A stretch of 64,000 bases of DNA from the NCBI GenBank assembly GCA_964410105.1, contig CAYPFY010000008.1, forward strand, positions 86,536 to 150,535, read 5' to 3'. The notes below the pieces were generated by a model. The model was not told the DNA's origin and ran no database searches. It was given only the letters and a program-made list of their open reading frames with translations. Origin of the DNA: CAYPFY01 sp964410105. Its GTDB lineage: Bacteria > Bacteroidota > Ignavibacteria > UBA10030 > SZUA-254. Every line of letters starts with the position of its first letter. The first letter of the stretch is position 1. The position numbers were made by a program, and so were the translations under genes. Shown here in pieces: positions 26,183-33,200 of the stretch.

Positions 26183-26262
26183 GGGACTACTCCCGGATAG
26201 CTGGGATTGTTATAGGTGGGCCCCCGAAGGTTCTTAAAGGTATGCAGAATTTTTCCGACTGT

Positions 26263-26293
26263 CAAATAGTAGAAAAACAGGGTATTGCCCAAA
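26263..26293 (-). promoter_or_regulatory. Candidate promoter for the receptor kinase gene
   Basis: Read on the minus strand: TTTG (26293-26290), 19 bases, then ACTATTTG (26270-26263), six of eight matches to TAnnTTTG. Transcription would begin about 75 bases ahead of the GTG start codon. Confidence 0.3.
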
Positions 26294-26312
26294 TTGGAGG
26301 GGTTGCCCTACT

Positions 26313-26691
26313 ATGAAAAACAAGCATAAACAGACTTGCACAAAAGTAAATGCTTTTGTTGACGAGGGAATGGTAGAAATGGCGTCAATATTCGATCGAA
26401 GCTTTGGCCTGCGAACAATTGAAAGTTGTGAGGGATATTGGGATCATGAGTTCTACAAGGAAGCGCAACACTCTAAGAAAGGATTTAGGACGCTTGGCAC
26501 GCATCACAAATGGCTATCCCACGAAGTGTGAGAAGACGCAAGCGATGCTTGCTATCCACATCCCTTATCATGACCTTGGCAGGGTACACATAAGCTTGCG
26601 GGTTACGCCTGCAATCGAGAAGAGCTTAACGAATCATACTGGGGGTTGGGAAGAAATGCTTACTGACGAATCAGAGAGGATAGCGGCATAA
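26313..26691 (+). pseudogene. Frameshifted small gene (VDEG...SCEG family)
   Basis: GGAGGGG stands ten bases before the ATG at 26313. The first frame reads KVNAFVDEGMVEMASIFDRS then TIESCEGYWDHEF, resembling small phage/plasmid-type proteins that contain VDEGI..L...SCEG, and stops at 26531. An overlapping +1 frame continues with AMLAIHIPYHDLGRVHISL and RVTPAIEKSLTNHTGGWEE to 26691, which looks like the lost C-terminal half. Together they suggest one gene of about 125 codons broken by a frameshift near 26460-26540. The DNA here is distinctly AT-richer than its neighbours, as expected of transferred DNA. A sequencing error is a possible alternative. Confidence 0.4.
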
Positions 26692-26732
26692 ATAAAATTG
26701 CGCAGAATCCAACACCAACAATTGGGGAAAAC

Positions 26733-27035
26733 ATGAAAAGGCATATTCATTTCTTACTGTTAGTAATTGGAACAGCCGTATTCTTATTTTTGATGCACAA
26801 GTATACTGCGCCCCTGATACTGAATGATGACTATCCAAATGGGGAATTTCAGACCGCAATAAACTATACGGTACTGAACATGAACATGAATAGTTTACAC
26901 ACCACATACATCGTTAAAGCGTCGCTCAAGATATTCGCCGCCTACCTGAGTTTCGTGGTGATCATCTTCGCCCATCGTTTATTTTATAAACCGGTTCACG
27001 TCGCCAAACAAGAAATTTCTCCCGCTTCCAATTAG
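26733..27035 (+). CDS. Small two-helix membrane protein, unknown function
   Basis: A 100-residue protein with GGGGAAAAC before the ATG. Hydrophobic helices at about 4-22 (IHFLLLVIGTAVFLFLM) and 66-84 (IFAAYLSFVVIIFAHRLF), with a polar stretch rich in Asn and Thr between (NYTVLNMNMNSLHTTYIV). No family recognised. It sits in the same AT-rich islet as the frameshifted gene upstream. Confidence 0.6.
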   Translation: MKRHIHFLLLVIGTAVFLFLMHKYTAPLILNDDYPNGEFQTAINYTVLNMNMNSLHTTYIVKASLKIFAAYLSFVVIIFAHRLFYKPVHVAKQEISPASN

Positions 27036-27081
27036 GAAAATACCAAAAATAGGGGGAATCGTCGGGAATTCCTCTACCCTG

Positions 27082-27798
27082 CTAGGAACGTGCAGGTTCT
27101 CCAATATTTTTTAGGCCTGCGAAGGAGACAAGAGTGATTCCGAGCGATTGAATCTCCTGGCGAATGGAGGGATCGCAGAGCGACTTCAGCTCCAGGGCAC
27201 GCTCGGAGGCATACATCGTATTCAGGCCGGAGCCATCTCCCGGGTGGCAGCAGAGCTCGGTCGTCCCTTCCGGAATTTCTCTAAGGATCGCAGAAAGTTT
27301 TTCGGCGGTGATCGCTTCGGGGAGCGGAGATCCCTCGGTCGTCTGCCCATAGAAATCCCCGCAATACTTTATCCGCGGCGAAAAATGTCTCACGGGGATT
27401 GACAGTTCGCGCGCGGCCTTCGCCACCAATGACCGGACGGGCTCTTTGCGGTGCACGTGCTGATGAGAATCGAGGTGAGACGGATCCCGGCCCATCAAGC
27501 TTCTGAAAGCTCGGAGCTGCCGGTCGAGCTCATCGCGGACTGCGGATGGATCGTCGACGGGGGCCACTTCGTACAAAACTTCCCAGGAATTCCTGAAAAT
27601 CCACTCCCCGAGATCGATGTGGAGACCCACGCCGAGCCGTGAGTGGCCCCGGGCGTATGCGGCGGCCTCTATGGCCGCCGGCCAGCGGACCATCAGGCTC
27701 GTACTCGTCACGATACCCTTCTCATGGGCCTCGATGATGCCTCGGTTGGTGCCGGGGCTCAGACCGAAGTCGTCCGCATTGACGATGAGATACTTCAC
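27082..27798 (-). CDS. ChbG/HpnK (YdjC-like) carbohydrate deacetylase
   Basis: A 238-residue enzyme with the YdjC/ChbG signature: LIVNADDFGLSPGTNRGIIE at the N-terminus (the DD pair binds metal), VGLHIDLGEW, DPSHLDSHQHVHRKEPVRSL (the HxxxH metal ligands) and ELCCHPGDGSGL near the C-terminus. Family members deacetylate N-acetylated sugars such as chitobiose-derived compounds or hopanoid-linked glucosamine. Its ATG overlaps the stop of the glycosyltransferase gene by four bases, so it probably acts on the product of that enzyme. Confidence 0.9.
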   Translation of the reverse strand: MKYLIVNADDFGLSPGTNRGIIEAHEKGIVTSTSLMVRWPAAIEAAAYARGHSRLGVGLHIDLGEWIFRNSWEVLYEVAPVDDPSAVRDELDRQLRAFRSLMGRDPSHLDSHQHVHRKEPVRSLVAKAARELSIPVRHFSPRIKYCGDFYGQTTEGSPLPEAITAEKLSAILREIPEGTTELCCHPGDGSGLNTMYASERALELKSLCDPSIRQEIQSLGITLVSFAGLKNIGEPARS

Positions 27799-28958
27799 GA
27801 CAAACCCAGATCGGACAACAATTTCGCCAGCACCTTTTCCGCCCTGAAATGCTCCTCTGCGATCGAAAGCGCCGCCTTACGATGCCTCTGATAATTGGAA
27901 CGGACGGCATCGAAAGCGGCCACAATATCGTCCAGCTTCGTAAAAGCGAACAGGCCTTCGCCGGTCGGGAGAACCTGGCCGAACCCCGTATCCTGAGTGA
28001 TCACAGGGCGTCCTGCTGCGAGGTAGCAGGCGCTTCGCTCGCTGAACCAGCCGCTCCGGAGCCGCACATTCTGGTCCTTGGCGACGGTGAATTCCCCTTT
28101 GGAGGATAGGACATAATCACGATAAGTCCAGGGATCGGTCGTCAACGACAGCGCGTCGGCGATACGCCAGCCGGACGACTTCAGCGACGTCATATCGGAG
28201 TCTGGGACGCTAGGCAGGCTCAGCGCAAGCTCAATCGGCGTTTTCACATGCGATGGAACGTCGATGAATTTCAGAAATTCGTGATGCTTGCTCCAAAAGT
28301 ACGGTTCCCCCTTATAGACAACGTCGAAACCGTTTTGCTTCCAGTTACCGACGGTCGTAAAGCAATCGCGTGGAAGCATTTCGTTTTTCCAGAGATCGAG
28401 CAAGACCGGCTGTCGGGTCCTGGCCTTCAGCCGCGGGAGGGGAGGAATCGGGCATATGGGACTGCCGATATTCTCACCGTAGGTAACAAAATCATCGTGC
28501 TCATCGATCAACCACTGATCCTCTCCGTTCGCGGTTGAAAGTTCGTAGTAGACGGGGTCTGTCCCATAATACACATTCCGCCGGAACTTCAGACCCTCCT
28601 CTCTAAGGCGTGTTGCGCCGGACACATTAAGGACGGCATCCGCCTCGGCGAGAAGATTCTCGGCGGCGGAGCGGCTGAGTCCGAACCATTCCTTATCTGA
28701 ATAACTCCGGCGGTAGGCCCAGCGATCCTCGAAGCCGAACTCCCGCGCTATACGGGCAAGATATTTAACCGAAAAATCCGACTCGCGCACCTTCTCCTGC
28801 CGGACCGGATCGTAGGGCCAGGTTGACGTCGTTTCAAAATAGTAGACATCATGTCCGAGCCGTTTCAGGCCGCCGGCGATCTGCATATGCATCCATGCCA
28901 TGCCGGCGTAGGGATTTGACGCAAGCGTACCGAGCACAACCAGGCGGAGTGGTTTCAC
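27795..28958 (-). CDS. Glycosyltransferase, family 1/4-like (GT-B fold)
   Basis: A 387-residue protein. I place the start at GTG 28958, which overlaps the TGA of the upstream kinase gene (GTGA arrangement); the frame is open further up but only inside that gene. N-terminal LRLVVLGTLASNPYAGMAWM and GLKRLGHDVYYFETTS suit the acceptor-binding half of a GT-B enzyme. The C-terminal half has RLRSGWFSERSACYLAAGRP and VITQDTGFGQVLPTGEGLF, the donor-binding E-x7-E-like region of family 4 enzymes (FSERSACYLAAGRPVITQDTG). The sugar is unknown. It is flanked by a small-molecule kinase and a deacetylase in one coupled operon. Confidence 0.85.
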   Translation of the reverse strand: MKPLRLVVLGTLASNPYAGMAWMHMQIAGGLKRLGHDVYYFETTSTWPYDPVRQEKVRESDFSVKYLARIAREFGFEDRWAYRRSYSDKEWFGLSRSAAENLLAEADAVLNVSGATRLREEGLKFRRNVYYGTDPVYYELSTANGEDQWLIDEHDDFVTYGENIGSPICPIPPLPRLKARTRQPVLLDLWKNEMLPRDCFTTVGNWKQNGFDVVYKGEPYFWSKHHEFLKFIDVPSHVKTPIELALSLPSVPDSDMTSLKSSGWRIADALSLTTDPWTYRDYVLSSKGEFTVAKDQNVRLRSGWFSERSACYLAAGRPVITQDTGFGQVLPTGEGLFAFTKLDDIVAAFDAVRSNYQRHRKAALSIAEEHFRAEKVLAKLLSDLGLS

Positions 28959-29899
28959 AGAAAATTCAAATCCTTTCCGACCGACCGCAGCTCCTCGAAC
29001 CTCCATCGTAAATCGGGGGAAAGAGTAAGCTCAGGGGCTTCGCCCAGCCAGCGGAACTGGACGAACAGCCTGGCAATTTTGAGTCTCTGGTCAAAATCAG
29101 CCGGCCCTCCGGCGGGCCACCGGGCTCTCTGGTATTCATCGACGCAGATCTGTGACATCTCGGGTGACCACTTCTCGATGAGGCATGCGAGGTCGATCTC
29201 GCCGGCTGCGAGGGCCGCCGACTCCCAATCAATCGGGTGCACGCTGCCATTGTGCGAAAGAATATTATGTGAATAATACTCGCCATGGATGATTGTTGGA
29301 GAAGCGGCTTCGAGGGAGGGGATCGCCCTCTGAAAATTGTCCGCCAGGGCCGGGAGCCACGGGCAATCAGACTGAACCCCTGCGAACTCCATCGTGCGTG
29401 AGACCCATCCCGAATAGTATGTTCTATCGTACACTTTAAGGAAAGAACCGGGCAAATGTTCGTATTCGGCGTGAAAACTTGCAATCCAGGATGCAGCGGG
29501 GCCCATCAATTCCGGAGTTCGTCCCACGGGGAGGCTGTCCGGAAAAAACTCGAGAAAAAGCCAGTGCTTACCGTTTGCGTCGTCCGCGTACTCGCCGTAG
29601 AAGGCGGGCGCCGAAGATTTCTTCAGAAAATTCTGGTAGACGGCCGCTTCATACGCCACCCCTCCCCAGTGCCCGTGGCCCGAATAGCGCCCGGCCTCCC
29701 CGTACTTGCAGGCAATCTCCAGTTCACGCCCCCCGTCGAGCCGGCATGTGACAACCTCCATAGGGGCGGTTGTCGCGTACACAAGGGGCGTTCGCTTGAT
29801 GATCGCTGCATCTCCACCGGCAACACCATTTCTTCGCAACTCCGACAGGAGCACGCCGGAAAGCATGCCTTCGTCGGGTCTCCACAGAAGGGGATCCAT
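28955..29899 (-). CDS. Aminoglycoside-phosphotransferase-fold kinase
   Basis: A 314-residue protein of the APH/choline-kinase-like superfamily: nucleotide-loop Lys/Glu in the N-terminal half (EIACKYGEAGRYSGHG), catalytic loop IIHGEYYSHNIL (Brenner-type HG[DE]xxxxN, with Glu in place of the usual Asp), and VHPIDWESAALAAGEIDLAC, the metal-binding IDWE motif. Substrate not predictable: such kinases phosphorylate sugars, amino alcohols or antibiotics. Glu for Asp in the catalytic position would be expected to weaken or alter activity and deserves checking. It overlaps the glycosyltransferase gene and lies seven bases behind the HEAT-like gene. Confidence 0.82.
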   Translation of the reverse strand: MDPLLWRPDEGMLSGVLLSELRRNGVAGGDAAIIKRTPLVYATTAPMEVVTCRLDGGRELEIACKYGEAGRYSGHGHWGGVAYEAAVYQNFLKKSSAPAFYGEYADDANGKHWLFLEFFPDSLPVGRTPELMGPAASWIASFHAEYEHLPGSFLKVYDRTYYSGWVSRTMEFAGVQSDCPWLPALADNFQRAIPSLEAASPTIIHGEYYSHNILSHNGSVHPIDWESAALAAGEIDLACLIEKWSPEMSQICVDEYQRARWPAGGPADFDQRLKIARLFVQFRWLGEAPELTLSPDLRWRFEELRSVGKDLNFL

Positions 29900-29906
29900 A
29901 ATCGAT

Positions 29907-30473
29907 TCAGGAATTGCGGGACGATTTCGTCAATTTCCGTATCCGGGCATTGATCGAGGGAATCCCTTCCCCGGCAAGAGCGGACGTCAGAGGTTCGAGC
30001 CAGGAGAAAAATCTGGGGAAATGCTCCGCAAGGTCGAAAAGCCCCTGCACGGAATTCACCCGGACAATCCGGCTTTCGGACCGGTCGAGCGCCCACGTGC
30101 TGAGCGCATCCCATACCTGAGCCGACTCTGCCCTTGTCAGCGGCACACGCGGCAGGATGAGGGCCAGATGCCACTTGAGCTCCCTATTCTTCGCCGCCGG
30201 GAGCAGATTTAGCAAAAAAGCCTTGTGTTTCAACAAAAATTCGGGGTGAAGCCTTGTGACCTTTTCGACCGCATCGGCTGAGCGCATCACGACCAGTCTC
30301 TCGTGATGGCAGAGGCCATCACAAAGCTCGTCGAAATCCGATTGTGAATGAATTCTCCCGGCGACATCATTCGCTCTCCCTATGGAGCGCAAGTTGCCGC
30401 CTGCGAGTAGATCAGACAGTTTCGTCAGCGAGCGACGATTTCTCCCTGCGGCCATTATCGAAATGTTTCCCAT
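29907..30473 (-). CDS. HEAT-repeat-like helical protein
   Basis: A 188-residue, wholly helical protein with AGGGAC before the ATG. Repeating amphipathic helices such as LVVMRSADAVEKVTRLHPEF, ELKWHLALILPRVPLT and RIVRVNSVQGLFDLAEHFP fit HEAT-like repeats (an R..A...L..L pattern). It probably serves as a protein-interaction scaffold. It is the first gene of the four-gene run with the kinase, glycosyltransferase and deacetylase. Confidence 0.65.
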   Translation of the reverse strand: MGNISIMAAGRNRRSLTKLSDLLAGGNLRSIGRANDVAGRIHSQSDFDELCDGLCHHERLVVMRSADAVEKVTRLHPEFLLKHKAFLLNLLPAAKNRELKWHLALILPRVPLTRAESAQVWDALSTWALDRSESRIVRVNSVQGLFDLAEHFPRFFSWLEPLTSALAGEGIPSINARIRKLTKSSRNS

Positions 30474-30643
30474 TCTGTCCCTGCGTTGAGAAAAATACGG
30501 ATTTCAGTGGCTAATCCCAAGCACACGATACGTTATGATTTGCATGATTTTTTGGCGCAGCGCGTCCTCGGCCCTATGGAAGAGCCGTGGAATGGGGGTT
30601 GCCGGGACGCGGTCCTCACGGGCCCGCCCACGGTCGGGAGGAT

Positions 30644-31690
30644 TCAGGCAGGCATTCGTCGCCGGCGGGAGGCGGGCCTCAGCGTAATCAGCGCCAGGGC
30701 GACCGCCACGAGGCCCGTCGCCGTGCAGGCCCAGACATTGGTCACACGCGACGTCGCGTGCATCTGATAGCTGCCCAGGTGAACCTGATCTGCGCTGAAC
30801 TTCCATGTCAGCAAATTCCCTTCGACATAGTTGCTGTTACTTTCCGTCACGAGGCCTGGCATTTGCACGGTGTATATCCACCCATCGGGGTGTTTCCTTT
30901 CATGCTTCAGCGCGTCCATGACCGAAGCCCATGATCGTTCGACGGAGGGGCGGAGCTGAACCATCGCCTCTGGGGGAAGGGCTTCTGTGAAAACCCTCAC
31001 AACATCATCGGAACTTTCGACACCCAGGGAATCTGCACGTTTTTCTGACTTATTGCTGACGGAGTCGGCTTCGCGGAGCCGCGAGAACATTTCCTCTTTT
31101 TTCTCGGCGAGGAGCGAGCGGAGATGAGAATCGTGCAGTATTTCAGCATCTCTTAGGAGGGGATGGTACAACTCCTCAAAAACGTTTCGCAGGTCCCACC
31201 TCGACACCTTCGGTCTCAGGCTATCCGTGTGGTCGCCGTGCATATACCTTTCAACCTCATCCGGCGAGAGATATTGTGAAACCGGGACCGTTGAAAAAGT
31301 ATTTTTCAGGGTATACGACTCATCATACTCGAAATAGGTATAGAACCATGCGAACTTCTTCGTAAGAGACACCCTGAGGCCGACCACGCCTGTATCGGGG
31401 CGGGCGGAATACTCGGCATGGAGGGCTTCCGGAGTCGCAAAGCGCTTACGCGCCGAGAATTCATATTTCATCTCTTTGTCATTGGTCGGCTTCCACCCTG
31501 TGGACCAGGAGGAATCGGTGGGCGCGGGAAATGCGCCGACGGGAACGCTTCGGGTTGAGTTTTTGATAGAAATCACCCGTTCGCTGGAGCCGTCTGCCGA
31601 TACCGTCGTGTGGACATCGACCTCCAGGCAGCCGGAGATGACCAGGGCGAACGGAATAAAAGCCCGGAGCCATGATGAATGCATAATCAC
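30644..31690 (-). CDS. Lipoprotein cotranscribed with ECF sigma and anti-sigma genes
   Basis: A 348-residue lipoprotein: AFIPFALVISGC is a clean signal II site, followed by LEVDVHTTVSADGSSERVIS, a strand pattern like LppM-type domains. The middle is charged and helical (RSLLAEKKEEMFSRLREADS, residues about 190-215), and a hydrophobic helix near the C-terminus (WACTATGLVAVALALITL) ends in Arg-rich RPASRRRR, so the protein seems anchored at both ends. Its ATG overlaps the anti-sigma stop by four bases. A role as envelope sensor for the sigma/anti-sigma pair is inferred from this coupling. Confidence 0.78.
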   Translation of the reverse strand: MIMHSSWLRAFIPFALVISGCLEVDVHTTVSADGSSERVISIKNSTRSVPVGAFPAPTDSSWSTGWKPTNDKEMKYEFSARKRFATPEALHAEYSARPDTGVVGLRVSLTKKFAWFYTYFEYDESYTLKNTFSTVPVSQYLSPDEVERYMHGDHTDSLRPKVSRWDLRNVFEELYHPLLRDAEILHDSHLRSLLAEKKEEMFSRLREADSVSNKSEKRADSLGVESSDDVVRVFTEALPPEAMVQLRPSVERSWASVMDALKHERKHPDGWIYTVQMPGLVTESNSNYVEGNLLTWKFSADQVHLGSYQMHATSRVTNVWACTATGLVAVALALITLRPASRRRRMPA

Positions 31691-32373
31691 TTCTCTCCTT
31701 CCCTCAGGATTTGTTCGAAATCCCTCAAAAATGCCTGCCCCTCGGTTGCAAGAATTTTCCGCTCCCTCTCATCGATCCCATCCTCAAGAGTGACGGTTGA
31801 AAGACCGGGATAGCGTCGGGAAAGGTCGTCGAGGATCCCCCCCTGATTCTGAAAAAGAGAAAGGAGGCCCGACAATGCGAACGGATCTGCGGATGCATAC
31901 CGTGCAAGAGAGGACTGCGGGCGATTGCTGGAAGCGGCCAGGCTCAGCAGCCCGAAGGCATCCCGATCGGCCGGAAAGCGGGAGCCGGCCTCACCCTGCG
32001 CGCTCAGGCGGCTTTCGAGAGCGGCGATCCTCATCGAATCCTGCGCCTGCAGGGCGAGGAAAAGAACGGAAGCGGCCAGCAGAAACAATGTGAGAGCGGG
32101 CCTGAGCCAGACAAGAACATCATCGAGGCGAATCCTCCCTTCGCCCGAGATCCGCCGGAGGGTGGATGTGACAAGCTCGGATTTCCCTGAAAAATCAGGA
32201 ACAACCTCTTTCAGCGGCAGGATGGCCTTTTCGAGCAGCTCGAGGTCGCCAAGAATCCTCCTGCACTTTGAACAGGAGACAGCATGTTCCAGAACCTCCA
32301 GCTTCTGTTCGGTAGAGACTTCCCCGTCCCGGAATAGATAGATAAGATGCTCGATGCGCCGGCAGTCCTTCAT
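31687..32373 (-). CDS. Zinc-type anti-sigma factor, membrane-anchored
   Basis: A 228-residue protein. The N-terminal domain carries the ZAS signature HX3CX2C (His30, Cys34, Cys37; LEHAVSCSKCRRIL), which binds the ECF sigma partner. A membrane helix at about 110-130 (LRPALTLFLLAASVLFLALQ) is followed by a Gln/Ser/Asp-rich extracytoplasmic part of about 100 residues with no known domain. It overlaps the sigma gene start-to-stop by four bases upstream and the lipoprotein gene by four bases downstream. Confidence 0.85.
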   Translation of the reverse strand: MKDCRRIEHLIYLFRDGEVSTEQKLEVLEHAVSCSKCRRILGDLELLEKAILPLKEVVPDFSGKSELVTSTLRRISGEGRIRLDDVLVWLRPALTLFLLAASVLFLALQAQDSMRIAALESRLSAQGEAGSRFPADRDAFGLLSLAASSNRPQSSLARYASADPFALSGLLSLFQNQGGILDDLSRRYPGLSTVTLEDGIDERERKILATEGQAFLRDFEQILREGEK

Positions 32374-32930
32374 TCAACCCTCGACATGATGCTTCGGATC
32401 CGTTTCCTGGCATAGCAGAGATTCGTTTTGACGGAGGCGACCGACATATCCGTCAGATCGGCGATCTCGTCGATCGAAAAATCCTGAAGATCGCGAAGTT
32501 GTAATACGAGGCGTTCCTTTGGCGGGAGCAGCCTGATGGCGGAGCGGACATATTCCAGGAGATCTGTATCTTCAAGGCGCTTATGGACATCCGTGCCGTC
32601 GGGAACGTCGCTCCGGTTGAAGAACCCAAGAACCCTTCTGCGCCGCGCATCCATTTTCATCCTATCGTAGCAGAGATTCGTCACAATCTTATAAAGCCAC
32701 GTTGTAAACTTCACTTCCTTGCGATACCGGGGGAGATTGTTCCAGACCCGGATAAAAGCCTCCTGGACGACATCCTTCGAATCCTCTTCATCGTGGAGCA
32801 ACCGGTACGCCAGCGCAAACGCATAATCCTCATGAAATTCCATCAGGGAGCGAAAGGCATCAAGATCACCCTTCAGGCTTTTGGATACGAGAGTAGTCGA
32901 CTGAACGGTCTCTGGTACTGGCGGATTCAT
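32370..32930 (-). CDS. ECF RNA polymerase sigma factor
   Basis: A 186-residue sigma-70-family factor of ECF type: region 2 (EDYAFALAYRLLHDEEDSKD, VVQEAFIRVWNNLPRYR, FTTWLYKIVTNLCYDRM) and region 4 (LPPKERLVLQLRDLQDFSID then EIADLTDMSVASVKTNLCYA). All expected parts for promoter melting and -35 binding are present. It is the first gene of a translationally coupled trio with anti-sigma factor and lipoprotein. A TACATT element 59 bases upstream of the start may be its -10. Confidence 0.93.
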   Translation of the reverse strand: MNPPVPETVQSTTLVSKSLKGDLDAFRSLMEFHEDYAFALAYRLLHDEEDSKDVVQEAFIRVWNNLPRYRKEVKFTTWLYKIVTNLCYDRMKMDARRRRVLGFFNRSDVPDGTDVHKRLEDTDLLEYVRSAIRLLPPKERLVLQLRDLQDFSIDEIADLTDMSVASVKTNLCYARKRIRSIMSRVE

Positions 32931-32985
32931 TCCCTGCTTGTGATCTACAGATGATACGACGCAGAGTTCAAACGGTTAAAACCCG

Positions 32986-32997
32986 TACAATGTAGCA
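32986..32997 (-). promoter_or_regulatory. Candidate -10 region of the ECF sigma operon (TGCTACATTGTA)
   Basis: The minus strand reads TTTTGCTACATTGTACG about 56 bases ahead of the sigma start codon. The core TGCTACATT is identical to the element ahead of the carboxypeptidase-repeat gene (35928-35939). No convincing -35 box is seen at the usual distance. Confidence 0.3.
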
Positions 32998-33200
32998 AAA
33001 TATGGCCCTTCTGCGGAAGTGGCAGGTTACGCAGCGCACAGAAACGGGACAGCGCGCAGATTCTTGAGGAATGGAGCTAGAAGAGGGGAGAGTGAGCGGA
33101 CGGAAATGATGGCAATCCCCCCCTGTGCGTGTCTCTCACATGAGGAGTTTGAAGCTCTCCTCGTGTTGAGCACCACAGCAGGGGAGGTGCCATGGAAGGA

